64,000 nucleotides of DNA from Microbacterium sp. Marseille-Q6648 (GTDB lineage: Bacteria > Actinomycetota > Actinomycetes > Actinomycetales > Microbacteriaceae). A program made the position numbers and the translations under genes. Under the pieces are notes generated by a model, which saw nothing but the letters and a program-made list of their open reading frames with translations, was not told the origin of the DNA and searched no databases. Shown piece after piece: positions 17,719 to 25,996 of this stretch. Positions within the stretch are counted from its first letter, which is position 1. Each line of letters opens with the position of its first letter. Location: positions 186,001-250,000 of the forward strand of contig NZ_CALPBZ010000006.1 of the NCBI RefSeq assembly GCF_943181415.1, given 5' to 3'.

Positions 17719-18611
17719 TCGATCGGAACGCCGCCGAATGTCCCGCCGGTGTAGGTGACCCCGTCTTCGCCCGTGGTGCCGAGCACGAACGACAGCGCGC
17801 CCTCCGGGGCCACGTCGGCCAGAGCCGGGTCGGTGAGCCGGTCGGAGATCTGCTCGACCTCGTCGGGTTCGAGTCCCGACACGTAGAGGGTCGGTGAGGC
17901 ATCGGGGCGCGGCTCGGCCTCGAGCACGACTTCGGCGTGAGGGTACTCCTGCGCGATGCGCACCACCTCGTGGATGGCGGCGTCGGCGGTGCGGGCGGGC
18001 ACGTGGACGATGCGCAGGCGCTCATCGACGGACTGCAGGGTGTACGTGCCGCCGTCGGCGAACAGGTCGAGGTCCTTGATCGACGTGAAGGTCCACTCGA
18101 ATTCGGCCATGTCGATGATGGTCACCGTCGGCCAGCCGTCCGCGATGCTGATTCCGGTCGTCCCCGGAGTGCCCGCCACCTCGAGGACGTCGGTCAGGGT
18201 CTGCTCGATCTCGGCGGCGTCCGCCGGGTAGACCTGCAGGGTCCACGCCGGAGGCGGGGTGATCTCGGCGTCCAGCTGCGGCACCTCGACGGGTTCCCGC
18301 TGCAGGATCGCCTCACCCGGCAGCGACTCGGCCGCCGCGGCATCCCGCACCCGGCCGGCCAGGGCGAGGGTCTCCTCGTCGGTGGCCGAGCCGATGATCG
18401 TCACGGCGACCGACTCGCGACCCTGCGTGGCGCAGTCGGCCACGAGCGGGTCCTCGCACAGCTGCGCGAGCGACTCGGGCGTGCCCGACGGGGTCGGCGT
18501 GCTCGTCGTGCCGCCCGCGCATCCCGCGAGCGCCAGCACGGGTGCCAGCGCGAGCGCGCCGATGAGCGCCGCGCCCGCGGCGCGCGGCATCGTCCGGGTC
18601 TGGCGTCGCAC
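17715..18611 (-). CDS. Putative lipoprotein of unknown function
   Basis: A 298-residue protein of no family I recognise. It has an Arg-rich start (VRRQTRTMPR), a hydrophobic signal core and a lipobox ending LALAGC, followed by a Thr/Pro/Ser-rich linker, so it should be a surface lipoprotein. The mature part looks alpha/beta with several repeated 'VxVxIIG...A' and 'ADGWPTVTIID' segments, suggesting small repeated domains. GTG at 18611 is chosen because GGAAGG lies 8 nt upstream and it gives a good positively charged signal peptide; ATG 18590 is the alternative. It lies convergent to the allantoate gene and next to the ABC permease genes, with no shared operon evident. Confidence 0.75.
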   Translation of the reverse strand: MRRQTRTMPRAAGAALIGALALAPVLALAGCAGGTTSTPTPSGTPESLAQLCEDPLVADCATQGRESVAVTIIGSATDEETLALAGRVRDAAAAESLPGEAILQREPVEVPQLDAEITPPPAWTLQVYPADAAEIEQTLTDVLEVAGTPGTTGISIADGWPTVTIIDMAEFEWTFTSIKDLDLFADGGTYTLQSVDERLRIVHVPARTADAAIHEVVRIAQEYPHAEVVLEAEPRPDASPTLYVSGLEPDEVEQISDRLTDPALADVAPEGALSFVLGTTGEDGVTYTGGTFGGVPID

Positions 18612-18706
18612 CCGTGCACCTTCCGTTCCGGCGTCGCCGTCCTCGACGCGCCGTCCCCATCGACGGTACTCGATGCCCCGCCCCTCGGGGCGGTCGGCGC
18701 CCGCTG

Positions 18707-19510
18707 TCAGCGCTGCGCGCCGGCCATCCCCATGCGCGCGAGCACGATGTTCTCGACGACCTGCACGATGTTGTAGAGCAGCAGCGTCACGATCGTGATG
18801 AGGGCGACCGATGCCCACAGATCGTCGAACCGGGCGGATGCCGTGAATTTGACGATCATGCCGCCGATGCCCGTCCCGGTCGAGAGCCACTCGGCCAGCA
18901 GTGCGCCGGTGACCGCTCCGGGCACCGACACGCGCGCCGCGGCGAACAGCGACGGCAGGGCGCCGGGGACGCTCACCTTGCGCAGCTGCGTGGCGCGTCC
19001 GCCGCCGTACACGTGGACGAGGTCGAGGCTCTCCTTGGAGGCGCGACTGAGGCCGAACATGATCGAGGCGAGCGCGGGGAAGAGAACCACGATCGACCCG
19101 ATGACGGCGACCGAGGCCGGTGTGCCGCGGCCGGTGATGAGGATGATGACCGGCGCGATCGCGACCAGCGGCACCGACCGCAGCAGTAGGGCGAGCGGCA
19201 TGACACCGGCCTCGACGGCGCGCGAGAGCGAGAAGACGACGGCCAGGGCGGTCGCGACGAGCATGCCGACGGCGAAGCCCAGGGCGGCGTCCTGCAGTGT
19301 CTGCCACAGGAGCGGCAGCAGGTCGGCGCGGTGCGCCGCGGCATCCGGGTCGATGAAGAGGAACTCCCACACCTGCGCGGGACCCTTGGCGACGAACGGA
19401 GAGATGCCGGTGAGGTTCACCACCGCCCACCACAGCGCGACGATGATCACGAGGGTCAGCAGCGCGTTGAGCAGCGAACGCCCGACGGCGCGGCCCATGG
19501 CGTTCATCAT
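18707..19510 (-). CDS. ABC importer permease B, purine island system 2
   Basis: A 267-residue inner-membrane permease of the SsuC/TauC class with about six helices. The coupling-loop region LVHVYGGGRATQLRKVSVPG closely parallels that of the adjacent permease (VVHVYGGSRFTALRKVRLIA), so the two are paralogues that most likely form a heterodimer. The ATG at 19510 overlaps the stop of permease A (ATGATG context). It is the last gene of a four-gene minus-strand importer operon (binding protein, ATPase, permease A, permease B). Confidence 0.9.
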   Translation of the reverse strand: MMNAMGRAVGRSLLNALLTLVIIVALWWAVVNLTGISPFVAKGPAQVWEFLFIDPDAAAHRADLLPLLWQTLQDAALGFAVGMLVATALAVVFSLSRAVEAGVMPLALLLRSVPLVAIAPVIILITGRGTPASVAVIGSIVVLFPALASIMFGLSRASKESLDLVHVYGGGRATQLRKVSVPGALPSLFAAARVSVPGAVTGALLAEWLSTGTGIGGMIVKFTASARFDDLWASVALITIVTLLLYNIVQVVENIVLARMGMAGAQR

Positions 19511-20313
19511 GCGACGGCCCTCCCCGACACCCACGGGGTGACGGCTCGTGACAGCAGTCCGACGAGGGCGTACCCGATGAGGGCGACGACGGCCGAGAGC
19601 AGGAACACCGCCCATACGCGCGCGGAGTCCAGGTCGCCCTGCAGCTTGATGAGGGTGATGCCGACGCCGCGGTCGATTCCCCCCATGTATTCGCCGAGGA
19701 CGGCTCCGAGGAACGCCGACGGCACCGCGATCTGCAGGGCGTTGAGGATCGCCGGGAGGGCCGCGATGAGCCGCACCTTGCGCAGCGCCGTGAAGCGGGA
19801 TCCGCCGTACACGTGCACGACGTCCAGGCTCGCCTTGTCGGCGGCCTTGAAGCCGAGGAGGGCGCCGACGACGGTGGTGAAGAAGACCGCCAGCGCGGCG
19901 AGGAAGATCGCCGTCGAGCTGGGGTCGCCCGGGCGCTTGGCGCCGCCGAGCACGACGATCGCGATGCCACCGACCGCGACCACCGGCAGGCAGTAGCTGA
20001 CGACGGCGATCTGGGTGACGATCGGCTCGATGCGGGGGATCAGCAGCACGGTCGCCGCCAGCAGCAGCGCGATCGCGTTCCCCCACGCGTAGCCGATGAG
20101 GGCTTCGGTGATGGTCACCTGGAAGACGCTCCAGTAGGGCGCGAGACCGTCCTGCCAGATCGTCTGGAACACCGTGAAGGGCGACGGCACCGGAGTGAAC
20201 GTGGTGCCCGGCGGGGGCTGGAAGATCGTCGCCGAGAAGACCCACCAGCCCAGCAGGATGGCGACGGCCCCGATGACTCCCGCGAGCCAGCCCGGGATGC
20301 GACGGCGGGTCAT
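19507..20313 (-). CDS. ABC importer permease A, purine island system 2
   Basis: A 268-residue permease with six or so hydrophobic helices (first: GVIGAVAILLGWWVFSATIF) and an EAA-like loop DVVHVYGGSRFTALRKVRL. It is paralogous to the next gene along the operon. The ATG at 20313 shares one base with the ATPase stop (TGATG), and its own stop overlaps the start of permease B. Two distinct permeases are less usual for NMT1/tauT-type importers, which often have one. Confidence 0.9.
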   Translation of the reverse strand: MTRRRIPGWLAGVIGAVAILLGWWVFSATIFQPPPGTTFTPVPSPFTVFQTIWQDGLAPYWSVFQVTITEALIGYAWGNAIALLLAATVLLIPRIEPIVTQIAVVSYCLPVVAVGGIAIVVLGGAKRPGDPSSTAIFLAALAVFFTTVVGALLGFKAADKASLDVVHVYGGSRFTALRKVRLIAALPAILNALQIAVPSAFLGAVLGEYMGGIDRGVGITLIKLQGDLDSARVWAVFLLSAVVALIGYALVGLLSRAVTPWVSGRAVA

Positions 20314-21149
20314 CAGGCTTCCGCCGCGGCCCGGCCGTCCGAGCCGAAGAGCAGCTCCGACGCGCGGTCCACGAGCGCGTGGAACTCGGGCGTGCGCATC
20401 ATGTCGGGGGTGCGGGGGCGGGGCAGGTCGACCTCGATGATCTCCTTGATGCGGCCGGGGCGCGGGCTCATGACGGCGACGCGGTCCGACAGGAAGATCG
20501 CCTCGGAGATGCCGTGGGTGACCAGCAGCGTCGTGGCGGGCTTCTCGGTCCAGATCCGCAGCAGCTCGAGGTTGAGGTTCTGCCGGGTCATGTCGTCGAG
20601 CGCGCCGAAGGGCTCGTCGAGCAGCAGCACCGAGGGCTTCAGTGCCAGGGCGCGCGCGATCGAGACGCGCTGGCGCATGCCGCCCGACAGCTGGGCGGGC
20701 TTGGCCTTCTCGAACCCGGTGAGCCCGACCAGTTGGATGAGCTCGTCGATGTACGCCTTGTCGGGTCTGCGGCCGGCGATCTCGAAGACCAGACGGATGT
20801 TGGTCAGCACGCTCCGCCACGGCAGCAGCGCGTGGTCCTGGAAGGCGATCCCCAGCTCGCTGTCGCGGCGCAGCTGCGCCGGCGTCTTGCCGTCCACGAA
20901 CACCTCACCCGTGCTCGGGTGCTCGAGGTCGGCGAGGATGCGCAGGATCGTCGACTTGCCGCAGCCCGAGGGGCCGAGAAGCGCCAGGAACGATCCCTTG
21001 TCGGTGTGCAGGTGGGTGTCCTGCAGTGCGGTGACGGTCTTCCCGCGCCCGGTGTGGAAGGTCTTGCTGAGGCCGTCGATCCGGATGCCGGTACCGCCGG
21101 CCCGCGAGGGGCTGGAGGTACCGGCATCCGATGTGATGTCCGTGGTCAT
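20313..21149 (-). CDS. ABC importer ATPase, purine island system 2
   Basis: A 278-residue ATPase with Walker [11 protein letters not shown]-loop [13 protein letters not shown], signature [15 protein letters not shown], Walker [15 protein letters not shown] and H-loop [10 protein letters not shown]. It belongs to the same subfamily as the ATPases at 5.3 and 58.1 kb. The N-terminal ~20 residues are a poorly conserved Ser/Gly-rich extension. It lies 6 nt downstream of the binding-protein stop and is coupled by 1 nt to permease A. Confidence 0.93.
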   Translation of the reverse strand: MTTDITSDAGTSSPSRAGGTGIRIDGLSKTFHTGRGKTVTALQDTHLHTDKGSFLALLGPSGCGKSTILRILADLEHPSTGEVFVDGKTPAQLRRDSELGIAFQDHALLPWRSVLTNIRLVFEIAGRRPDKAYIDELIQLVGLTGFEKAKPAQLSGGMRQRVSIARALALKPSVLLLDEPFGALDDMTRQNLNLELLRIWTEKPATTLLVTHGISEAIFLSDRVAVMSPRPGRIKEIIEVDLPRPRTPDMMRTPEFHALVDRASELLFGSDGRAAAEA

Positions 21150-21155
21150 GAGTCC

Positions 21156-22271
21156 CTAGGGAAGGTAGTCCTTGAGCTCGGGCATCTCGGCGTAGATCTC
21201 GTCGATGATGGTCGTGTCGAAGAGGTCCTCGACCGACACCTCCCAGCCGGCGGCGGCGAGGGAGTCGACGGTCTGCTGCTTGAGCTCGTCGGAGATGGTG
21301 AACAGGCCGTTCGCCTCGGTCTCCTCGGTGGAGATGAGGAGCTTCTCGGCCTCGAGGCCGAGCGCCGTCTTCTCGGGGTCGAGCGCCCCGAAGATGGCCT
21401 CGAGGCCCTCCTCGGACTCGGCGGCCGCGGCGTTGTAGTACTCCTCGACCAGCGACACGGTGTCCTCGGTCGACTCCTGGAAGACGTCCGTCCAGCCCTT
21501 GATCTCGGCGATCAGGAACGCCTTCAGCAGCTCGGGGTTCTCGGCCAGGTACTGGTCGGTGACGCTGAAGGTCTCAGCGACGTAGGGCACGCCGTTGTCG
21601 GCGTACGACAGGTTGGTGATGTCGTAGCCGGCCAGCTCGACGGTCAGTGCCTCGTTGGTCAGGTAGGCCATGAAGCCGTCGACCTCGCCGTTCATCAGCG
21701 GGGTCGGGTCGAAGTCCACGGGCACGACGGTGACGTCGCCCTCGTCGATGCCGTTGGCGTTGAGGAGCGCGGCGAAGACCGAGGCGTTGGAGTCCTGCAC
21801 ACCGATCGTCTTGCCGACGAGGTCCTCAGGGCTCTGGATGTCGCCGCCGTCGGCGAGCGACAGGATCGTGAACGGGTTCTTCTGGAAGGTCGCGCCGATG
21901 ATCTTCAGCGGGGCTTCCTGCTCGGCGATCGCGGCGCCGATCGAGGCGGCGTCGCTCAGGGCGACCTGGACCGATCCCGAGAGCAGCTTGGCCACGCCGG
22001 TGTCGGGACCCGAGATGCCGATGACCTCGTCGAAGCCCGCCTCGTCGTAGTAGCCGTTCTCGTAGGCGTAGAACTCGCCCGCGAACTCCTCGTTCTTGAT
22101 CCACGAGTACTGCACGCTGATCTCGCCGTACGAGGCCTCATCGGTGCCCTCGGCTCCGCCGGTCGACGTCTCGCTGCCGGCGCAGCCGCCGAGGATCAGT
22201 GCGGATGCGGCGACCGCCGCTGCGACCGTGCCCAGCCGGGCACGCCGCTTCAGGTTGCTGTGAACTGCCAT
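21156..22271 (-). CDS. ABC substrate-binding lipoprotein (NMT1/THI5-like), system 2
   Basis: A 371-residue lipoprotein. The ATG at 22271 has GGGAG upstream and gives a signal peptide with lipobox ALILGGC. The mature domain carries NMT1/THI5-type features: VQYSWIKNEEFAGEFYAYEN (ligand-pocket region), a Gly-rich ISGPDTGVAKLLSGSVQVA and PLMNGEVDGFMAYLTNEAL. This subclass binds small aromatic or heterocyclic nitrogen compounds in characterised members, which would suit a purine- or pyrimidine-derived ligand here, but the ligand cannot be read from sequence. First gene of the operon; it ends 105 nt from the molybdenum hydroxylase gene, which lies upstream on the same strand. Confidence 0.92.
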   Translation of the reverse strand: MAVHSNLKRRARLGTVAAAVAASALILGGCAGSETSTGGAEGTDEASYGEISVQYSWIKNEEFAGEFYAYENGYYDEAGFDEVIGISGPDTGVAKLLSGSVQVALSDAASIGAAIAEQEAPLKIIGATFQKNPFTILSLADGGDIQSPEDLVGKTIGVQDSNASVFAALLNANGIDEGDVTVVPVDFDPTPLMNGEVDGFMAYLTNEALTVELAGYDITNLSYADNGVPYVAETFSVTDQYLAENPELLKAFLIAEIKGWTDVFQESTEDTVSLVEEYYNAAAAESEEGLEAIFGALDPEKTALGLEAEKLLISTEETEANGLFTISDELKQQTVDSLAAAGWEVSVEDLFDTTIIDEIYAEMPELKDYLP

Positions 22272-22375
22272 CGGGCTGGCTCTCCCTTGAAAAGTGGGTG
22301 ATAACGGCATGACGCTAGTCCCGGCACGTTTCGGCCCCCGCCCCGCCGTGTTTCCGAGATGTGACGCGAAGCCGG

Positions 22376-25153
22376 TCAGGATGCCGGGGTCTGCGCGACG
22401 CGCCACACGCGCTCGCGGGTGAACGGCAGCTCGAACGGGCGCCCGCCGAGGGCGCGCGCGATGGCGTTGCCGACGGCGGGAGCCACCGGGTTGTACGGCG
22501 ACTCGCTCATCGACTTCGCGCCGAACGGGCCCACGGTGTCGTGGGTGTCGGCGAGGTACACCTCGGTGTCGGGCACGTCGGCGGACTGCGGCACGCGGTA
22601 CAGCCGGAAGACGGGGTTCGACACCGCGCCGTTCTCGTCGATCAGCACCTCTTCGTAGAGCGCGCTGCCGAGTCCCTGCGCCGCGCCCCCCTCGATCTGC
22701 CCGCGCAGCTGGGCCGGGTTGAGCGCGACTCCGGCGTCGGCGGACTGCACCGACTGCAGCACGCGCACCGAACCGGTCTCGCGCTCGACCGCCACGCGCA
22801 CCGCGTGCACGTTGAACGCGAGGCTCCGCCGAGCCCCGGGTTCGGATCCGTGGGCGGTCAGTCCCTCGTCGGTGCACTCCGCGGCATCCGCGGCGGCGAC
22901 GATCTCGGCGAAGCCCACCACGCGGTCGCCGACGCGTACGCCGTCCGCGGTCAGCTCGGCCGCGCCGTCACCGGCGATGCCGACCGCCAGCGCCAGCATC
23001 CGCTCGCGCAGCGCCGTGCAGGCAGAGGCCAGCGCCTGGCCGGCGATGACCGTGCCCGCCGACGCGAAGGCTCCTGTGTCGTGGCGCACGAGATCGGTGT
23101 CGCTGGCCCGCAGCACGAGCCGATCCGCGGATGCCGCGAGCACCGACGCCGCGATCTGCCGGTGCACGGTGCTGGTGCCGTTGCCGAACTCGGCGGTCCC
23201 GACCGCCAGGGCGAACGTGCCGTCGGGGCGCAGCGTCGCGGTCGTGTCGGAGAAGTGGCCGCCGGGTGCGGCGCCCGCGATGAGCGAGATCGCCATGCCC
23301 TCGCCGACCGCCCACCCGGCAGGGGCCTCGACGCCGTTGCCGCGGCGGAGGGCGGACTCGGCGAGGTCGAGGCACTGGTCGAGGCCGTACGAACCCCACA
23401 CCAGGTCGGGCTCGGGGTGCTCGTGCACTGTCAGCAGCGGGTCTCCCTCGCGGACGGCGTTGATGCGGCGCAGGTCGAACGGGTCTATGTCGAGCTCGTC
23501 GGCGAGCATGTCCATCGCCGACTCGACCGCGAGGATCACCTGGCCGAGCCCGTATCCGCGGAACGCCCCCGAGGGGACCGTGTTCGTGTAGACGGCCTCG
23601 GCGTCGATGCGCATGACAGGCGTGCGGTAGACGTTGAGCGACTCCGACACGCTGTGGAAGAGCACGCCGATGGCGTGGTTGCCGTACGCGCCGGTGTCGC
23701 TGAGGACGTCGAGGGTCATCGCGGTCAGCGTGCCGTCGGCATCCGCGCCCAGCGACACCGAGACCCGGAAGGGATGCCGCACGGACGTGCGTCGGAACTC
23801 GTCGGTGCGCGAGAGCTCGTACGCGACAGGGCGTCCCGTGGCGAGCACGGCGAGGGCGACGATGTCTTCGGCGAAGATCTCCTGCTTGCCGCCGAAGCCG
23901 CCGCCCACCCGCGGCGCGAAGACGCGCACGCGCTCGGGAGGCAGGCCGAAGATGTGTGCGAGTTCGTCGCGCGCGAGGAACGGCACCTGGGTGCTGGAGC
24001 GGATGACGAGACGGCCGCCGTCGTCGAGCCACCCGATGGCCCCGTGGGTCTCGAGCTGCGCGTGCGACACGCGTCCGGTGCGCCACGTGCCGCTCACGCG
24101 GACCGCGCTCGCCGCGAGGACGGTCTCGGGGTCGCCGCCGCGCCCGGCGTGCAGGGTCGCCACGACGTTCCGGTGGGCTTCGGCGACCCGCTCGGCCGGC
24201 GTGCGGTCGGGGTGCAGCAGCGGCGCACCCGGTCGGCGGGCGTCCTCGGGGTCGAACACCGCGGGGAGCACGTCGTACACGACGTCGATGAGCGCGAGCG
24301 CGGCGTCGGCGATCTCGGCGGTCTCGGCGACCACCGCCGCCACCCGCTGGCCGACGAAGCGGACGACGTCGTCGAGCACGCGCGTGTCGTCGGGGTCGTC
24401 GGTGCGGTGCTCGTGACGGCCGGACGAGTAGCGCGTGGCGGGCGCGTCGACGTGGGTCAGCACGGCGACGACGCCCGGGAGCGCCCGTGCGGCGGCAGCG
24501 TCGATCGCCGTGATGCGCGCGTGGGCGTGCGGCGAGCCGAGCACGCGGAGCACGAGGGCGTCCGGGGCCTCGGGACCGTCGAACGTGAACGGCTCGAGCC
24601 CCTGCACGATGCGTCGGGCCGGCTCGGGCGACACCGAGCGACCGACGCCGACGTCGAGGGAGCCGGGTGTGGGGCGGCTTTCAGGCGCGGCGTCGCGTGC
24701 CGGGCCGGTGTCGCGCACGGGGCCCAGCACGGACTCCCGGATCGCCTCGCGGATGGGGCGGTACCCGGTGCAGCGGCACAGGTTGCCCTTGAGGCGTCGG
24801 TCGAGGTCGTCGAGGTCGTCGGGGGTGAAGGTCGACGCGGTGACGCTCATGCCGGGGGTGCAGAACCCGCACTGGAACCCGAAGTGCTCGACGAGCGCCT
24901 CCTGCACCGGGTGCAGTGCGTCGCCGGGGGCGAGACCGGCGGCTGTCGTGATGACCGCGCCTTCGGCCCGCTGGGCGGGGATGATGCACGAGTGCACGGG
25001 AACGCCGTCGAGGATGACGCCGCATGCGCCGCAGTCCCCGGCGTCGCAGCCTTTCTTGACTTCGGTGTGGCCGTGCTCGCGAAGGAGCGTCCGCAGGCAC
25101 TGACCCGCGCGCGGCTCGGTCTCCAGCGGCGTCCCATTGACCTCGATCCTCAT
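22376..25153 (-). CDS. Xanthine-dehydrogenase-type molybdenum hydroxylase (2Fe-2S + Moco subunits fused)
   Basis: A 925-residue fusion. Residues 1-~155 hold two [2Fe-2S] clusters: plant-type Cys36, Cys41, Cys44 and Cys56, then CGFC and CRC in the helical domain. From ~170 comes the Moco catalytic part, with GVGGGFGGKQE, GAFRGYGLGQ and the active-site Glu in FGAKSMSESPYNP (normally GVGEPP). In most bacteria these are separate subunits (PucE and PucD in B. subtilis). With the FAD subunit directly upstream it would hydroxylate hypoxanthine or xanthine toward urate. Adjacent XdhC and MobA-like genes supply the cofactor. The changed active-site loop leaves some doubt on substrate. The start overlaps the FAD gene stop (ATGA). 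Confidence 0.92.
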   Translation of the reverse strand: MRIEVNGTPLETEPRAGQCLRTLLREHGHTEVKKGCDAGDCGACGVILDGVPVHSCIIPAQRAEGAVITTAAGLAPGDALHPVQEALVEHFGFQCGFCTPGMSVTASTFTPDDLDDLDRRLKGNLCRCTGYRPIREAIRESVLGPVRDTGPARDAAPESRPTPGSLDVGVGRSVSPEPARRIVQGLEPFTFDGPEAPDALVLRVLGSPHAHARITAIDAAAARALPGVVAVLTHVDAPATRYSSGRHEHRTDDPDDTRVLDDVVRFVGQRVAAVVAETAEIADAALALIDVVYDVLPAVFDPEDARRPGAPLLHPDRTPAERVAEAHRNVVATLHAGRGGDPETVLAASAVRVSGTWRTGRVSHAQLETHGAIGWLDDGGRLVIRSSTQVPFLARDELAHIFGLPPERVRVFAPRVGGGFGGKQEIFAEDIVALAVLATGRPVAYELSRTDEFRRTSVRHPFRVSVSLGADADGTLTAMTLDVLSDTGAYGNHAIGVLFHSVSESLNVYRTPVMRIDAEAVYTNTVPSGAFRGYGLGQVILAVESAMDMLADELDIDPFDLRRINAVREGDPLLTVHEHPEPDLVWGSYGLDQCLDLAESALRRGNGVEAPAGWAVGEGMAISLIAGAAPGGHFSDTTATLRPDGTFALAVGTAEFGNGTSTVHRQIAASVLAASADRLVLRASDTDLVRHDTGAFASAGTVIAGQALASACTALRERMLALAVGIAGDGAAELTADGVRVGDRVVGFAEIVAAADAAECTDEGLTAHGSEPGARRSLAFNVHAVRVAVERETGSVRVLQSVQSADAGVALNPAQLRGQIEGGAAQGLGSALYEEVLIDENGAVSNPVFRLYRVPQSADVPDTEVYLADTHDTVGPFGAKSMSESPYNPVAPAVGNAIARALGGRPFELPFTRERVWRVAQTPAS

Positions 25154-25986
25154 CGGTGCGCCCCCTCTGCCAGCTCCGCGCGGACGCGCTCGGCCAGCAC
25201 GATGCTCACGCCGCGGCGCCAGTCCGCGGCCCCGAGCGAGTCGGTGAACCAGCCGGATGCCGCCCCCACCGCCTCTGCCAGGGTGGCCTCGTCCGGCATC
25301 CGGTCGAATCGCAGCACCACGGGCCGCTCCACGGCGGCGGTGACCGCGATCACCGTCTCGCCGTCGTCAGCGGTGCGCCCGGTGACGACGGCGCCGGAGC
25401 GGCCGAGCTCGGCGAGGGCGATCTTGCGGAGGGCGGCGCGCGCACGCAGCGCGCCGGCGGGGATCACGATCGCCCGCAGCACCTCGCCGGGCGCGAGCGC
25501 GTTGGTGGCGTTGCCCGTCACGAATTCCGAGACCGGCATATTCACGGTTCCGCCGTACGGCGTCCAGATCTCGGCGACGGCGTCGAGCGCCACGGCGAAC
25601 GAGATCATCGACCCGGCGGGGAAGGCGCGGCACAGGTTCCCGCCGACGGTGGCGGTGTGCCAGATCTTGTACGAGGCAAGCAGCGCGTCCGCGGCATCCG
25701 GGATCATGCGGATCGCGCGCCACGAGGGCGGCACGGGCTGCGTGCCACGGCCCTCCGCCCACGCGCGCAGGGTCGCGATCGTGCAGGTGGCTCCGATCCG
25801 GAGCCCCGCGTCGGTGATCTCGAGGTGGGGCCAGCCCAGGGTGGTGAGGTCCACGAACCCGGTCGTGCCGGGCTGTGGCTCGCTCATCAGCCACGTGCCG
25901 CCGCCGAGCACCACCTCGCCGGGGGCGAGGGTGAGATCCTCGCGCGAGCGGGCGCGTCGGAAGGATGCGACGCCGGTGATGTCCAT
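25150..25986 (-). CDS. FAD-binding subunit of the molybdenum hydroxylase
   Basis: A 278-residue protein of the CoxM/PucC/XdhB class. The FAD pyrophosphate-binding motif is seen in VVLGGGTWLMSE, and the second FAD motif in TATVGGNLCRAFPAGS. It carries electrons from the Fe-S clusters to the acceptor. It is joined to the Fe-S/Moco gene by an ATGA overlap and lies 10 nt downstream of the amidohydrolase gene, all in one minus-strand operon starting with XdhC at 28590. Confidence 0.9.
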   Translation of the reverse strand: MDITGVASFRRARSREDLTLAPGEVVLGGGTWLMSEPQPGTTGFVDLTTLGWPHLEITDAGLRIGATCTIATLRAWAEGRGTQPVPPSWRAIRMIPDAADALLASYKIWHTATVGGNLCRAFPAGSMISFAVALDAVAEIWTPYGGTVNMPVSEFVTGNATNALAPGEVLRAIVIPAGALRARAALRKIALAELGRSGAVVTGRTADDGETVIAVTAAVERPVVLRFDRMPDEATLAEAVGAASGWFTDSLGAADWRRGVSIVLAERVRAELAEGAHR

Positions 25987-25996
25987 GCGCTGCGCC

